A DNA stretch of 64,000 nt from Liolophura sinensis (Eukaryota; Mollusca; Polyplacophora; Chitonida; Chitonidae): contig NC_088305.1 in the NCBI RefSeq assembly GCF_032854445.1, positions 13,705,606 to 13,769,605 on the forward strand. Reading direction: 5' to 3'. Below, one piece after another: positions 25,801 to 33,279 of the stretch. A program made the position numbers and the translations under genes. The notes below the pieces were generated by a model. That model worked only from the letters and a program-made list of their open reading frames with translations. It did not search any database and was not told the origin of the DNA. Position 1 is the stretch's first letter. Each line of letters starts with the position of its first letter.

Positions 25801-28800
25801 TTGCACGTGTAGATAATAACAAAGTGGAGAAATTTATTTTTAAATTATGCACTGTGAAGTTTTGGCTGTTTTCAGGCCGCTTGTACAGAACAAGCTGAGT
25901 GTACTGAGTAAGGTGGGTTTGTCCAAGGAAGACTTCTCTGAGGCTGACACATGTCATCAACAGGTACGAATTGAAATGATTTCAATAGGAACAAAGGGGG
26001 ACTCTGTGACCCAGGTGGGTAGCAAACCAGCGTGGCACAATGACCCGGGAGCCTCTCACTAATGTGGTCGCTGTGTGTTCAAGACCAGTTCATGCTGGCT
26101 CCCTCTCCTTCTGTACGTGGGAAGGTCTTACAGCAACCTGCGGGTGGTTGTGGATTTTCCCCGGGCTGCGCCCAGTTTCCTCCCACCATAATGCTGACCA
26201 CTATCTTATAAGTGAAATATTCTTGAGTACGGCGTAAAACACCAATCAAATAAATAATAAATCAAAAGGAACAAATTAAAAACTCCAGAAAAGTAAGGTA
26301 GAACAAAGTGAGCTTTTCAAACTGAACATAGAATTCATGACACTGGTAAAATTACTCAAACTGTACTGTAACTACTTCAGTCATATAAATTGAGACAGTT
26401 TGGGGGGCATTTACATGTATTCACTTTGTGATATATGTAGATATGTGTATTATACATACATGTTTTTTTTGGCTGCAACCCTTTTTTTTAGATTTTCTAT
26501 CTTGTTTTCACCCAGGTAAACTTAGGCCAAAACATGTTGGACTTGGCTCAGAGATCCCAGCTTTCCCATATTTCCTGTGATTTCCTATATTTTATGTAGG
26601 ATCCTCGAAATGTCCAATATTTTCCAAAATATCCCTTTTTTGTCCTTTATTCTCCATTGTCTATTACCTTGTGTAAATTGGTTTCTTTGTTGTTCATTCC
26701 ACATTATAACTTTTGCTGCTTTTTTCCATTGCCTATCACAACATGTCTGTTATAACATTTGCTGCTTATTCTCCATTGCCTATCACAACATCTGTTATAA
26801 CATTTGCTGCTTATTCTCCATTGTCTATCACAACATGTCTGTTATAACATGTGCTGCTTATTCTCCATTGCCTATCACAACATCTGTTATAACATTTGCT
26901 GCTTATTCTCCATTGTCTATCACAACATCTGTTATAACATTTGCTGCTTATTCTCCATTGTCTATCACAACATGTGTGTTATAACATGTGCTGCTTATTC
27001 TCCATTGTCTATCACATGTCTGTTATAACATTTGCTGCTTATTCTCCATTGTCTATCACAACATGTCTGTTATAACATTTGCTGCTTATTCTCCATTGTC
27101 TATCACAACATCTGTTATAACATTTGCTGCTTATTCTCCATTGTCTATCACAACATGTCTGTTATAACATTTGCTGCTTATTCTCCATTGTCTATCACAA
27201 CATGTCTGTTATAACATGTGCTGCTTATTCTCCATTGTCTATCACAATATGCCTGTTATAACATTTGCTACTTATTCTCCATTGCCTATCACAACATCTG
27301 TTATAACATTTGCTGCTTATTCTCCATTGTCTATCACAACATGTCTGTTATAACATGTGCTGCTTATTCTCCATTGTCTATCACAACATCTGTTATAACA
27401 TTTGCTGCTTATTCTCCATTGTCTATCACAACATCTGTTATAACATTTGCTGCTTATTCTCCATTGTCTATCACAACATGTCTGTTATAACATTTGCTGC
27501 TTATTCTCCATTGCCTGTCACAACATCTGTTATAACATTTGCTGCTTATTCTCCATTGTCTATCACAACATCTGTTATAACATTTGCTGCTTATTCTCCA
27601 TTGTCTATCACAACATGTCTGTTATAACATTTGCTGCTTATTCTCCATTGTCTATCACAACATGTCTGTTATAACATGTGCTGCTTATTCTCCATTGTCT
27701 ATCACAACATGTCTGTTATAACATGTGCTGCTTATTCTCCATTGTCTATCACAACATCTGTTATAACATTTGCTGCTTATTCTCCATTGTCTATCACAAC
27801 ATGTCTGTTATAACATTTGCTGCTTATTCTCCATTGTCTATCACAACATGTCTGTTATAACATTTGCTGCTTATTCTCCATTGTCTATCACAACATGTCT
27901 ATTTTATCTTTTGCTGCTTATTCTCCATTGTCTTTCCCAACATGTCTGTTATAACATTTGCTGCTTATTCTCCATTGTCTATCACAACATGTCTGTTATG
28001 ACATTTGCTGCTTATTCTCCATTGTCTATCACAACATGTCTATTATAACATTTGCTGCTTATTCTCCATAGTCTATCACGTGTCTATTATAACTTCTGCT
28101 GCTTATTCTCCATTGTCTATCACAACATGTCTATTTTAACGTTTGCTGCTTATTGTCCATTTGTCTATCACATCAACTCTATGTCAGTATCCTTTATTGA
28201 CATTAATTAACTTATTTCACTGTGTCCCAGAGGTGCAAATGACACCTCTTTCCATTAGAAATGTCTCAAGTTTAGAAATGTTCAGCTCCTCAGTTTTCTC
28301 CATTGTTCCTCCACCTGAATAACGTTTTTTGTGACTTTTGTTAGAAGTCCATGTTATAGGAGATGTAAACATGAATAATTGCCGAACGTTTTGGCAAGTC
28401 ACATGATACAGTAAGACTTTTTTACCTTCAGCGATAAAAGAGTTTGAAACTACCCTATTGCTTTCTTTCATTACCCCATATCTATTCCATTTTTTGTTCT
28501 TTATTCTCCACCGTCTATCATTCCATGTACATTGCGTTCTTTGTTGTACTCCTTTTGTCTATCAACCATGTTAATTGAACTATTTTAATTTCCTGGCAGA
28601 ATTCTAAACAGGAAGATTTGAGGAAGTTTTTTGAGGAATCTTTCTTTGAAGACTCCAGCGCCACAGATGAACAAGGGGAGATAACTGGAGATGTTGTGTG
28701 TTCAAGTCCTAAAAAAGAGTCAAGTCCAGCCGACAAGTATCCAAAAAGTCAGTGAAGCTTACTGAGTGAATACATGATCATGACATCAACTAAAAAAGTA

Positions 28801-29727
28801 AAAAAAGAGATATGCAAATTATTACCATCCTTAGCCTTTCACCACTGAGGTTCCTGTCCATCTCATGCTGGCTGTCCTTGGAAGGTCCCTCAGCAACCTG
28901 CAAATGGTTATTGGTTTCCTATAGGCTCTGCCCTGTTTCTTCCCACCTTAATGCTGGCCGTCATCATATAAGTGAAATATTCTTGAATAAATGAATAAAT
29001 ATTACCTTCTTTATGGTGCCAGGTTTTGCACACAGGTGGAGCACAATGACACGGGGATATTCAAGTATTGATTTGCTGTGTGTATATTACTTACCGTAAA
29101 TTACCAAATTCATGACTTAGTATGTATTGTATATAAGCATCAGTGTTAAAGCAAATGTCATGGTTAGTATCTCAAATAGCACTGCAGGTATTGACCATGC
29201 ATATAAAGCACAGTGACACAAGGGGATTGTTCCAACGCTGATGCCGTATGTGCATATTAATTACCATTAATTACCAAATTCACAAAGTCAGGACTTTGAG
29301 CTGAAGTTTGCATTCGTGCGCCTCCCATAGGTGAGGGGCCGGTTTCAGGAAGCTCGCTGAGCTAAGTTTGCCCTTAACTACCATGCCATATATCGTAGAG
29401 ATGTAAAGTGCACTTAGCTAAGGGCTACTTAGCACTAAGTATGCTTCATGAATCCAGCCCCTGGTCTTTGACAGCCTTGTTACCAAATCTAAGTTAAACA
29501 TGTACATGTATTTCCTTGTTTTCTTATTAGAGAGCCCGACCAAACAGTCAAAGATCGGTCAGTTTTTCAAGCGGCAAACAGGTGTTGCCATTGGCAACCA
29601 GAGTGACATTAAGTTTGACCAACCAGATGCGTCAGATGAGATTGAGGATGATTGTGATTGGCTGGATGATATCGTTGAGTGGGAAGAATCTAATGGACAA
29701 CCACAGGCCAAGAAATTAAAACTGTGA
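10122..29727 (+). CDS. SMARCAL1: SMARCAL1/HARP annealing helicase, complete, 16 coding exons
   Basis: An SNF2-family ATP-dependent annealing helicase that rewinds RPA-coated DNA and remodels stalled replication forks in the nucleus. The exons are 10122-10875, 11292-11342, 14160-14343, 16382-16532, 17141-17302, 17722-17787, 19243-19380, 20832-20911, 21482-21614, 21835-21905, 22419-22518, 23820-24005, 24813-24913, 25876-25963, 28600-28747 and 29531-29727. They join in frame to 869 aa (human 954). Visible parts: an RPA32-binding N-terminus ([20 protein letters not shown]), a disordered linker, one HARP domain (about 215-290), Walker A DDMGLGKT (343-350), DESH (435-438), LTGTP (464-468), motif [11 protein letters not shown] (698-706), a PIP box (810-817) and an acidic tail. 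Human has two HARP domains; only one is seen here. All junctions are GT-AG and every phase fits. The orthology call rests on recognising the family by eye. Confidence 0.96.
11292..11342 (+). CDS. SMARCAL1: SMARCAL1 exon 2: HARP middle
   Basis: A 51-nt exon too short for ORF calling. It reads [17 protein letters not shown], matching the conserved end of the HARP fold. Acceptor ATTACAG, donor A|GTAAGT. Confidence 0.93.
11770..11928. repeat. 32-bp minisatellite in SMARCAL1 intron 2
   Basis: About 4-5 units built on AGTATACTGTGTATGTACAT plus a TGT-rich spacer. They share the TACATGTACAGTAT motif with the larger array that follows, so that array may have grown out of this stretch. Confidence 0.8.
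11940..14159. repeat. 74-76-bp minisatellite (~29 units) abutting SMARCAL1 exon 3
   Basis: The unit is close to ACAGTATGGAAACAAGCAGT, ATGGCTTTATGAGCTGATGT, then GGCTGCTCTCTCTCTATGTC and TGATGACAGTGCATGT. Variants (GAAACAAG/GAGACAAG, TTCATGATCTG/TTTATGAGCTG, TACATGT/GCATGT) recur in a partly regular two- to three-unit order, so a higher-order structure exists. The last unit runs straight into the exon 3 acceptor. Confidence 0.95.
14160..14343 (+). CDS. SMARCAL1: SMARCAL1 exon 3: HARP end and linker to helicase lobe 1
   Basis: Encodes [20 protein letters not shown] and onward to the Q-motif-like [10 protein letters not shown]. The acceptor GTTTACAG ends at 14159, directly against the minisatellite. 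The donor is TTAG|GTACAT. Confidence 0.95.
14344..16381. other. SMARCAL1 intron 3 with a dispersed repeat
   Basis: Contains the SINE at 15604-15855. The stretch at about 14590-14700 (TTTTTCCAACCAACTAAAAT onward) resembles about 39785-39860 and is probably an unclassified dispersed repeat. Nothing else is seen. Confidence 0.5.
15604..15855 (+). mobile_element. SINE family A, full length
   Basis: Complete from GGGCCTCCGTGGCTCAGTTG to the (AATA)n tail. TATTATCA occurs on both flanks (about 15593 and 15854) as a likely short target-site duplication. Confidence 0.9.
16382..16532 (+). CDS. SMARCAL1: SMARCAL1 exon 4: Walker A (motif I)
   Basis: Encodes [20 protein letters not shown] and the motif Ia region [13 protein letters not shown]. 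These are the ATP-binding residues of helicase lobe 1. Confidence 0.96.
17141..17302 (+). CDS. SMARCAL1: SMARCAL1 exon 5
   Basis: Encodes [20 protein letters not shown] through HFEVIIM, lobe 1 between motifs Ia and II. Donor ATG|GTAAAG. A SINE fragment starts only about 28 bases after the donor. Confidence 0.95.
17332..17556 (+). mobile_element. SINE family A, 5'-truncated
   Basis: Lacks the tRNA head and ends in AATAAATAAATAC plus a partly repeated tail. TTCTTATTAAxTTTG at 17317-17331 and 17557-17571 is the target-site duplication. Confidence 0.87.
17722..17787 (+). CDS. SMARCAL1: SMARCAL1 exon 6: DESH box (motif II)
   Basis: A 66-nt exon reading [20 protein letters not shown] then LQ. DESH is the SMARCAL1-type Walker B box. 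Confidence 0.96.
17922..18160 (+). mobile_element. SINE family A
   Basis: Diverged head, B box and 3' domain (GAGTACGGCCTAAAACACCA). In SMARCAL1 intron 6. Confidence 0.85.
18227..18521 (-). mobile_element. SINE family A, full length, with 11-bp target-site duplication
   Basis: Complete reverse-strand copy. GGACATTTTGT at 18227-18237 and 18511-18521 is a perfect duplication. Adjoining DNA at about 18540-18650 resembles the small hairpin element at 29329-29464. Confidence 0.92.
18775..19238. repeat. 22-23-bp minisatellite ending at the SMARCAL1 exon 7 acceptor
   Basis: The unit is close to TATTTGTTATTTATGTGACA plus AT, about 20 copies with drift. The last copy, TATTTGTTACCTTATGAGCAG, is the exon 7 splice acceptor itself. 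Confidence 0.92.
19243..19380 (+). CDS. SMARCAL1: SMARCAL1 exon 7: motif III
   Basis: Encodes [20 protein letters not shown] through [10 protein letters not shown]. The acceptor is the last unit of a minisatellite. Donor GAG|GTGAGG, phase 0. Confidence 0.96.
19623..20831 (+). repeat. 93-bp tandem array of duplicated exon 8 acceptor and exon start
   Basis: Thirteen copies precede the real exon 8, at an exact 93-bp period. Exon-equivalent starts lie at 19623, 19716 and each 93 bases up to 20739; the true start is 20832. Each unit carries GTGTTGTAG|TTACCCTGG and about 53 nt of exon 8 sequence ([17 protein letters not shown]). It then departs from the exon and runs through CAG|GTGACT, a good donor match. 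The first copy has TGG in place of TAG. The in-frame reading meets TGA and TAG, so the copies are not extra coding exons. Confidence 0.95.
20832..20911 (+). CDS. SMARCAL1: SMARCAL1 exon 8, real copy after the decoy array
   Basis: Reads [20 protein letters not shown] then EEKLMIR, matching the inter-lobe segment of SMARCAL1. It is chosen over the 13 upstream copies because only this one continues into [10 protein letters not shown] and a donor (AG|GTATGG) whose phase fits exon 9. Confidence 0.95.
21482..21614 (+). CDS. SMARCAL1: SMARCAL1 exon 9: start of helicase lobe 2
   Basis: Encodes [20 protein letters not shown] through NFEKLK. The acceptor TTTCCAG splits the Arg codon AG|A. Confidence 0.95.
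21835..21905 (+). CDS. SMARCAL1: SMARCAL1 exon 10
   Basis: A 71-nt exon reading [20 protein letters not shown] then DAVR. Acceptor TTTTTCAG, donor AG|GTATGG. A SINE lies 40 bases downstream. Confidence 0.93.
21945..22172 (+). mobile_element. SINE family B, 5'-truncated, (ACTC)n tail
   Basis: Body and conserved 3' domain, followed by ACTCACTCACTCACTCACTC. In SMARCAL1 intron 10. Confidence 0.85.
22419..22518 (+). CDS. SMARCAL1: SMARCAL1 exon 11: motif IV region
   Basis: Encodes [20 protein letters not shown] through ALDNK. Human has FAHHK at the GHHQ position. Confidence 0.95.
22519..23819. other. SMARCAL1 intron 11
   Basis: Apart from the SINE fragment at 23127-23277 no structure is recognised. 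Confidence 0.5.
23114..23290 (-). mobile_element. SINE family A, 5'-truncated, with target-site duplication
   Basis: 3' domain and body only. CTCACxAAAATAT at 23114-23126 and 23278-23290 is a 13-bp duplication with one mismatch. Confidence 0.88.
23820..24005 (+). CDS. SMARCAL1: SMARCAL1 exon 12: motif V
   Basis: Encodes [40 protein letters not shown] and FAELFWNPG. Acceptor TTGCTACAG, donor GGG|GTAAGC. Confidence 0.96.
24090..24286 (-). mobile_element. SINE family A, 5'-truncated, with 11-bp target-site duplication
   Basis: TTGACAGTTTG at 24090-24100 and 24276-24286 flanks a copy that lacks the tRNA head. Confidence 0.9.
24312..24440. repeat. 35-bp minisatellite, 4 units
   Basis: The unit is close to TGCCGATTTCCAACACAACA plus a GAGTACAA spacer. 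In SMARCAL1 intron 12. Confidence 0.88.
24479..24640 (-). mobile_element. SINE family A, 5'-truncated
   Basis: (AATA)n tail, 3' domain and body. The copy stops before the tRNA head. Confidence 0.87.
24813..24913 (+). CDS. SMARCAL1: SMARCAL1 exon 13: motif VI
   Basis: Encodes [20 protein letters not shown] through GTADDHIW. The arginine-finger motif EDRVHRIGQ is intact. Confidence 0.96.
25323..25516 (+). mobile_element. SINE family A, 5'-truncated, with 10-bp target-site duplication
   Basis: CACCAAATCC at 25323-25332 and 25507-25516. The copy keeps the B box and the 3' domain. Confidence 0.87.
25630..25790 (-). repeat. Unclassified dispersed repeat
   Basis: On the reverse strand, CAAAACACCTTTCTAA and its flanks match about 35020-35125. 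Type unknown. Confidence 0.45.
25876..25963 (+). CDS. SMARCAL1: SMARCAL1 exon 14
   Basis: Encodes [20 protein letters not shown] then SEADTCHQQ, the end of the conserved lobe 2. Acceptor TTTTCAG, donor CAG|GTACGA. Confidence 0.94.
25987..26275 (+). mobile_element. SINE family A with 9-bp target-site duplication
   Basis: AGGAACAAA at 25987-25995 and 26267-26275 flanks a nearly full copy. Confidence 0.88.
26640..28165. repeat. 47/45-bp minisatellite, ~32 units, SMARCAL1 intron 14
   Basis: The unit is close to TGTCTGTTATAACATTTGCT, GCTTATTCTCCATTGTCTAT, CACAACA. A 45-bp form lacks two bases (ACATCTGTT for ACATGTCTGTT). Stops are rare in all plus frames, so overlapping frames such as 26577-26984 and 27310-27627 appear. 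They are repeats, not genes. Degenerate units continue after the element at 28172-28465. Confidence 0.95.
28172..28465 (+). mobile_element. Foldback MITE, family D, partial
   Basis: Matches 35715-36100 and 45650-46390 over AATGACACCTCTTTCC-like, CATGTTATAG-like, GTCACATGATACAGTAAG and GCGATAAAAGAGTTTGAAAC blocks. Degenerate 47-bp units lie on both sides, so it inserted into the edge of the minisatellite. Confidence 0.75.
28600..28747 (+). CDS. SMARCAL1: SMARCAL1 exon 15
   Basis: Encodes [20 protein letters not shown] through SSPADKYPK. The donor is the weak A|GTCAGT at 28748. It is chosen because only this phase (one base left over) joins exon 16 in frame. Without splicing the frame ends two codons later at TGA (28754-28756). 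Confidence 0.85.
28828..29000 (+). mobile_element. SINE family A, partial
   Basis: Body and 3' domain, ending in GAATAAATGAATAAAT. ATTACC(A)T-like duplications flank it. Confidence 0.75.
29329..29464. mobile_element. Small hairpin MITE (~135 bp)
   Basis: GGGGCCGGTTTCAGGAAGC at the left is inverted at the right as GCTTCATGAATCCAGCCCC. The core (GCCCTTAACTACCATG ... GTGCACTTAGCTAAGGGC) recurs near 18550-18650 and resembles the tandem unit at 59440-59885. Confidence 0.7.
29531..29727 (+). CDS. SMARCAL1: SMARCAL1 exon 16: PIP box and acidic tail
   Basis: Encodes [18 protein letters not shown], containing a canonical PCNA-binding box Q-x-x-I-x-x-F-F (residues 810-817), then an acidic tail ([18 protein letters not shown]) and a basic end (AKKLKL). 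Stop TGA at 29725-29727. Confidence 0.9.
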
Positions 29728-29896
29728 CGAGAGAAAGAAGGAACTGTGGCATTAAAAACATTCATGTTATGTCTGTATAGATGTATATGCATGTATAAAC
29801 TTAAGTGCTATTTTTTTTTTCGAGTTATGTGAATTTTATAATTCATTTTGATATTTCATATACAAACTTTCTGAAAGAGCTTATCACATATTGTTG

Positions 29897-29928
29897 AATA
29901 AACAAAAAAATAAACACTGAAATAAAGC
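29897..29928 (+). terminator. SMARCAL1 polyadenylation signals
   Basis: AATAAA at 29897-29902, with further AATAAA hexamers at about 29909 and 29921. That is 170-200 bases after the stop codon, a sensible short 3' UTR. Confidence 0.7.
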
Positions 29929-29984
29929 AAGTGCAAGGTGATTACTACAAAAATCCCAACGTCAGAAGAGCTGGGTACAAACCC

Positions 29985-30240
29985 TATTTGGGCCAGACCC
30001 AAAGACATGACAAAAGTTGATCTGGTTGCTACCTCCCTTGGCTATTACTATTGAGAGGTTAGAGCAAGGAAAGAGGACTGGTAGCTGGCTAGGTGTCAGT
30101 ATAGTGTGACTGGGTGGATTGTCATATCTGTGTTTTCAGCATGATACTTCAGTGGCAACCGTGACCTCCAAGGCTGAGATGGTCAGTGTCCTAGCACAGC
30201 GCAATGACCCAGGGGCCTCCTATAAATGTTTATACTGTGT
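29985..30240 (+). mobile_element. SINE family C fragment joined to a family A head fragment
   Basis: 29985-30165 matches family C (GTTAGAGCAAGGAAAxAGG, GACTGGGTGGATTGTCATAT). It is followed by a family A-like head (CTAGCACAGCGCAATGACCC). Neither has a 3' tail. Confidence 0.6.
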
Positions 30241-30540
30241 GTTACAAATGTAACCTTACAGTAGACACCTGAATGTCACCTTGAACCAAGGAAAAATTAG
30301 TCAAAAGCTGGGATTGAACCGTGCAACACCTCACACATTAGACCACCATTGAGTGTGAGGATGGTGATAACCATATCATCTCTGTACAAACCTCCAGATG
30401 CTCCCGCCACACCTGGGTGACTTGCCAGGCAATGCCATCAGTCTGGATGGCTGGAAGACTGAAATACACAGCATCGTGATGGTTTTACTTTATAATCTTT
30501 AGTCATTCTGCATCTCCTTCAAAAATTTACTAATTGATCT

Positions 30541-30715
30541 GATTGGCGTTTTACGCTGTACTCAAGGATATTTCATTTACATGACAGAAGCCAGCATTAT
30601 GAGGGAAGGAAACCGGGCAGAGCCCAGGGGAAACTCATGAACATGCATGGGGGAAGGAAACTATGCTCAGGGGAAACCCAAACCCATCTGAAGGTTGTTG
30701 TCAGACCCTTAATAT
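30541..30715 (-). mobile_element. SINE family A, partial, with internal duplication
   Basis: 3' domain and body. A short internal segment (GGGGAAGGAAAC and CAGGGGAAACCC) is repeated. Confidence 0.8.
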
Positions 30716-30811
30716 CCTTCAAATACAGCACTGACCTGAGAAATGTACACTTCCTGAAAAGGCCACAACTCATTTTCAGGTGACTTGTGCTGGTAGTACA
30801 GAAATCAACTA

Positions 30812-30912
30812 ATTGGATTTATTTGATTGGTGTTTTACGCTGTACTCAAGAATATTTCACTTACACGACAGCGGCCATAATTATAGTAGGAGGAAACCGG
30901 AGAAAGCCCCAT
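30812..30912 (-). mobile_element. SINE family A, short 3' fragment
   Basis: Only the tail, 3' domain and first part of the body remain. Confidence 0.8.
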
Positions 30913-31091
30913 AACTCAGTGGGAGGTGGTTAATCTGTAGGTGTTATGGTAATGAAAAACGGTGTGCTTTCAGACAGATGGAAGCGTCGTGACATAATAC
31001 AATACCTCGTTGATACGAATGGGAATATCAAAATGACCTTTTTTGTTGACCAAGTAAACGAATCACTACTGCTGGTTTTTTTCATGGCCTC

Positions 31092-31379
31092 TATAAACTG
31101 ATAGGGGCTTTTGTCGCTTAGTTGGTTAGTGTGCTAGCGCAACGTAATGACCCAGGAACCTCTCACCAATGAGGTCGCTGTGGATTCCAGTCCATACTGG
31201 CTTCTTCTTCGTCGGCCTAAGTGGAAAGGTCTGCCAGCAACCTGGGGATGGCCGTGGGTTTGCCCCAGGCTCTGCCCAGTTTCCTCCCACCTTAATCCTG
31301 GCCGCCGTCGTATAAGTGAAATATTCTTGATTACAGCGTAAAACACCAATCAAATAAATCAAACATATATAAACTGATA
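31092..31379 (+). mobile_element. SINE family A, full length, with 12-bp target-site duplication
   Basis: TATAAACTGATA at 31092-31103 and 31368-31379 flanks a complete copy between the SMARCAL1 and ZNF622 3' ends. Confidence 0.92.
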
Positions 31380-32397
31380 AGGTGGCAGAATGGAATCCAG
31401 CTTTAAGTCAGAGTTGTCAGACATTCGCAGATGTGCAGTGATTCCCTGCTCTTATTTCCTGCTCGAGTATTTGGACATCACAGAAACAGAAAAAATTCTG
31501 CAGTGTAAATTCGCAAAAGTAATTCCATCCCACGAAAGTCCATATGTTGCACTGCATTACGGTCCCTCGTGAAGTGAATGGCCCATATCAAAAGGTAGAA
31601 TGTCAAAGCTTATACCAGCCGACCATCAGAGCAGCATAGAAGACCCCAAATCAACACAGAGTTTGGTTGAGCAGTTCTACTTATAGAACCTTTAATAAGC
31701 TGTCTTTCAGTTGACTCGGGTAGTGTTTCATTCCGAAAGAATTCACCTGTTGTTTAATTAACAGCTGTCAATTTTATGGCAGGAAATGAAGCCGATGAAA
31801 CCAGAGGAAAGCTGTCACACCTTATTTACAAAGAAAAAAATTCTCACAATCGAAGTAGGCATCACTAAACAGACCACTTAAAATTACATATAAATATACT
31901 TTCATTTATCTTTTTAGATTTTTGTGAAAAGAGTAAAAGGTATTCGAACATTTGAATTCCAAGGTGGACATTATGAGTCTTATAATCAGAGGTTAGGAAC
32001 TCGGTTTTTCCAACTCAAATCATGACACTGAATGTTGGAGTAACTCTTCATCCAGGAGTAAACGATTACTAAAATGTTGGAGTAACTCTTCATTTAGGAG
32101 TAAAGGATTACTGAAATAATGTTTCCAAAAATTTCTTTTCCTGTGATGAACGTCAGAGTCCCTGGATTCAGTCAGAATGGCTCATAAAGCCCGCCATAGT
32201 ATTCAAATATTATAATATATAAAACTCTTCAATAAATCTGTAAAAAAAAAAGTATTTTAACACACAGTTTTCAGTTGCCTGTATGATGAACTTCACTTCG
32301 TAAGTTAGCTTAAAATGATTATGTGAGAAACAATTCAGTATTTGTACTCTAAGCACAGATAGCAAACAGAATCACACAAATGGATGCATTTCAGGAG
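31380..32397. other. Intergenic DNA between convergent genes
   Basis: No gene seen. A 45-bp direct repeat (TGTTGGAGTAACTCTTCATC) occurs twice at about 32032-32115. Confidence 0.5.
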
Positions 32398-32403
32398 ATT
32401 TAT
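32398..32403 (-). terminator. Candidate ZNF622 polyadenylation signal
   Basis: AATAAA on the minus strand, about 750 bases after the ZNF622 stop. It is the best hexamer seen, which would place the (AT)n tract at 32457-32509 inside the 3' UTR. Confidence 0.5.
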
Positions 32404-32451
32404 TTGTGCAATTTAACAAGTGCTGACTACCAAAGTCAGACTGAAAACTGT

Positions 32452-32456
<5 letters not shown>

Positions 32457-32509
<53 letters not shown>
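32457..32509. repeat. (AT)n microsatellite
   Basis: About 26 AT dinucleotides within the presumed ZNF622 3' UTR. Confidence 0.95.
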
Positions 32510-32515
<6 letters not shown>

Positions 32516-33151
32516 ACCATATACCAGTCTGATCTTACACAGTGCAAGTTTATGGAATCATTAACCATTCTCAAAACTGTGTAGTCAAAAACAAAAACAA
32601 TATCCCTTAATTCTGAATAATTAACAAAAACAAACATGCCTACATAATATATAACATGTAGGTGAGGGTCAAAAAAGGGGGTGGGGAAGGAAACAAGACG
32701 TGTACACCCCCAAAAACGCATAATACATGTCAACCTGACATTGTTGAGAGGTGAATCATCGAACTGATATTTTAAACTATAATTGTGTAAATCAGGTCAC
32801 TTTAATTTAAATAAATGAAACAAGCCGCTCATCGCAAACAACTGAAACAATGTAACAAGCAATGGATTCATCCGATTTCGTGAAAGTGGCCCCAGAGTAT
32901 AGTCAATATGAAAGGCTGAATGTGATTTGAACGAAAATCATCTGTGCACCCGGCTCTACATGTAACTCTCCTCAATTTACTATAATCTTAAATCAAAACT
33001 CTCACGATCAAAGAAACTGTGGGTTATATTTATCATTTTGAAAAAAAGAGCATGAAAAGAAAAAAAACCAAAAAAACCCCCCAAAATGGGCTTCATCCAC
33101 ATGTAGCCTCTCCATTAGAGCTGATTATGTCTCACTGTCCTCTTTGTCCAA

Positions 33152-33279
33152 TCAGAAGATGACTTGGCAGCGGAAATGATGCTGTAGTTTATTGGCCTTG
33201 ACCCCGAGTTTCATGTAGTGATGATGGCGCAAGCGGCGGAATTCGGCCAGGTCTTTGGCCTTCTGTACAGCTGCTTCCC
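33152..33279 (-). CDS. ZNF622: ZNF622 exon 7 (C-terminus)
   Basis: Encodes EAAVQKAKDLAEFRRLRHHH through HHFRCQVIF and TGA at 33154-33152. Acceptor TTTTCAG. Confidence 0.94.

Noticed and set aside
26577-28048. Series of Cys/Tyr-rich plus-strand frames
   Set aside because: Overlapping readings of the 47/45-bp minisatellite in a SMARCAL1 intron.
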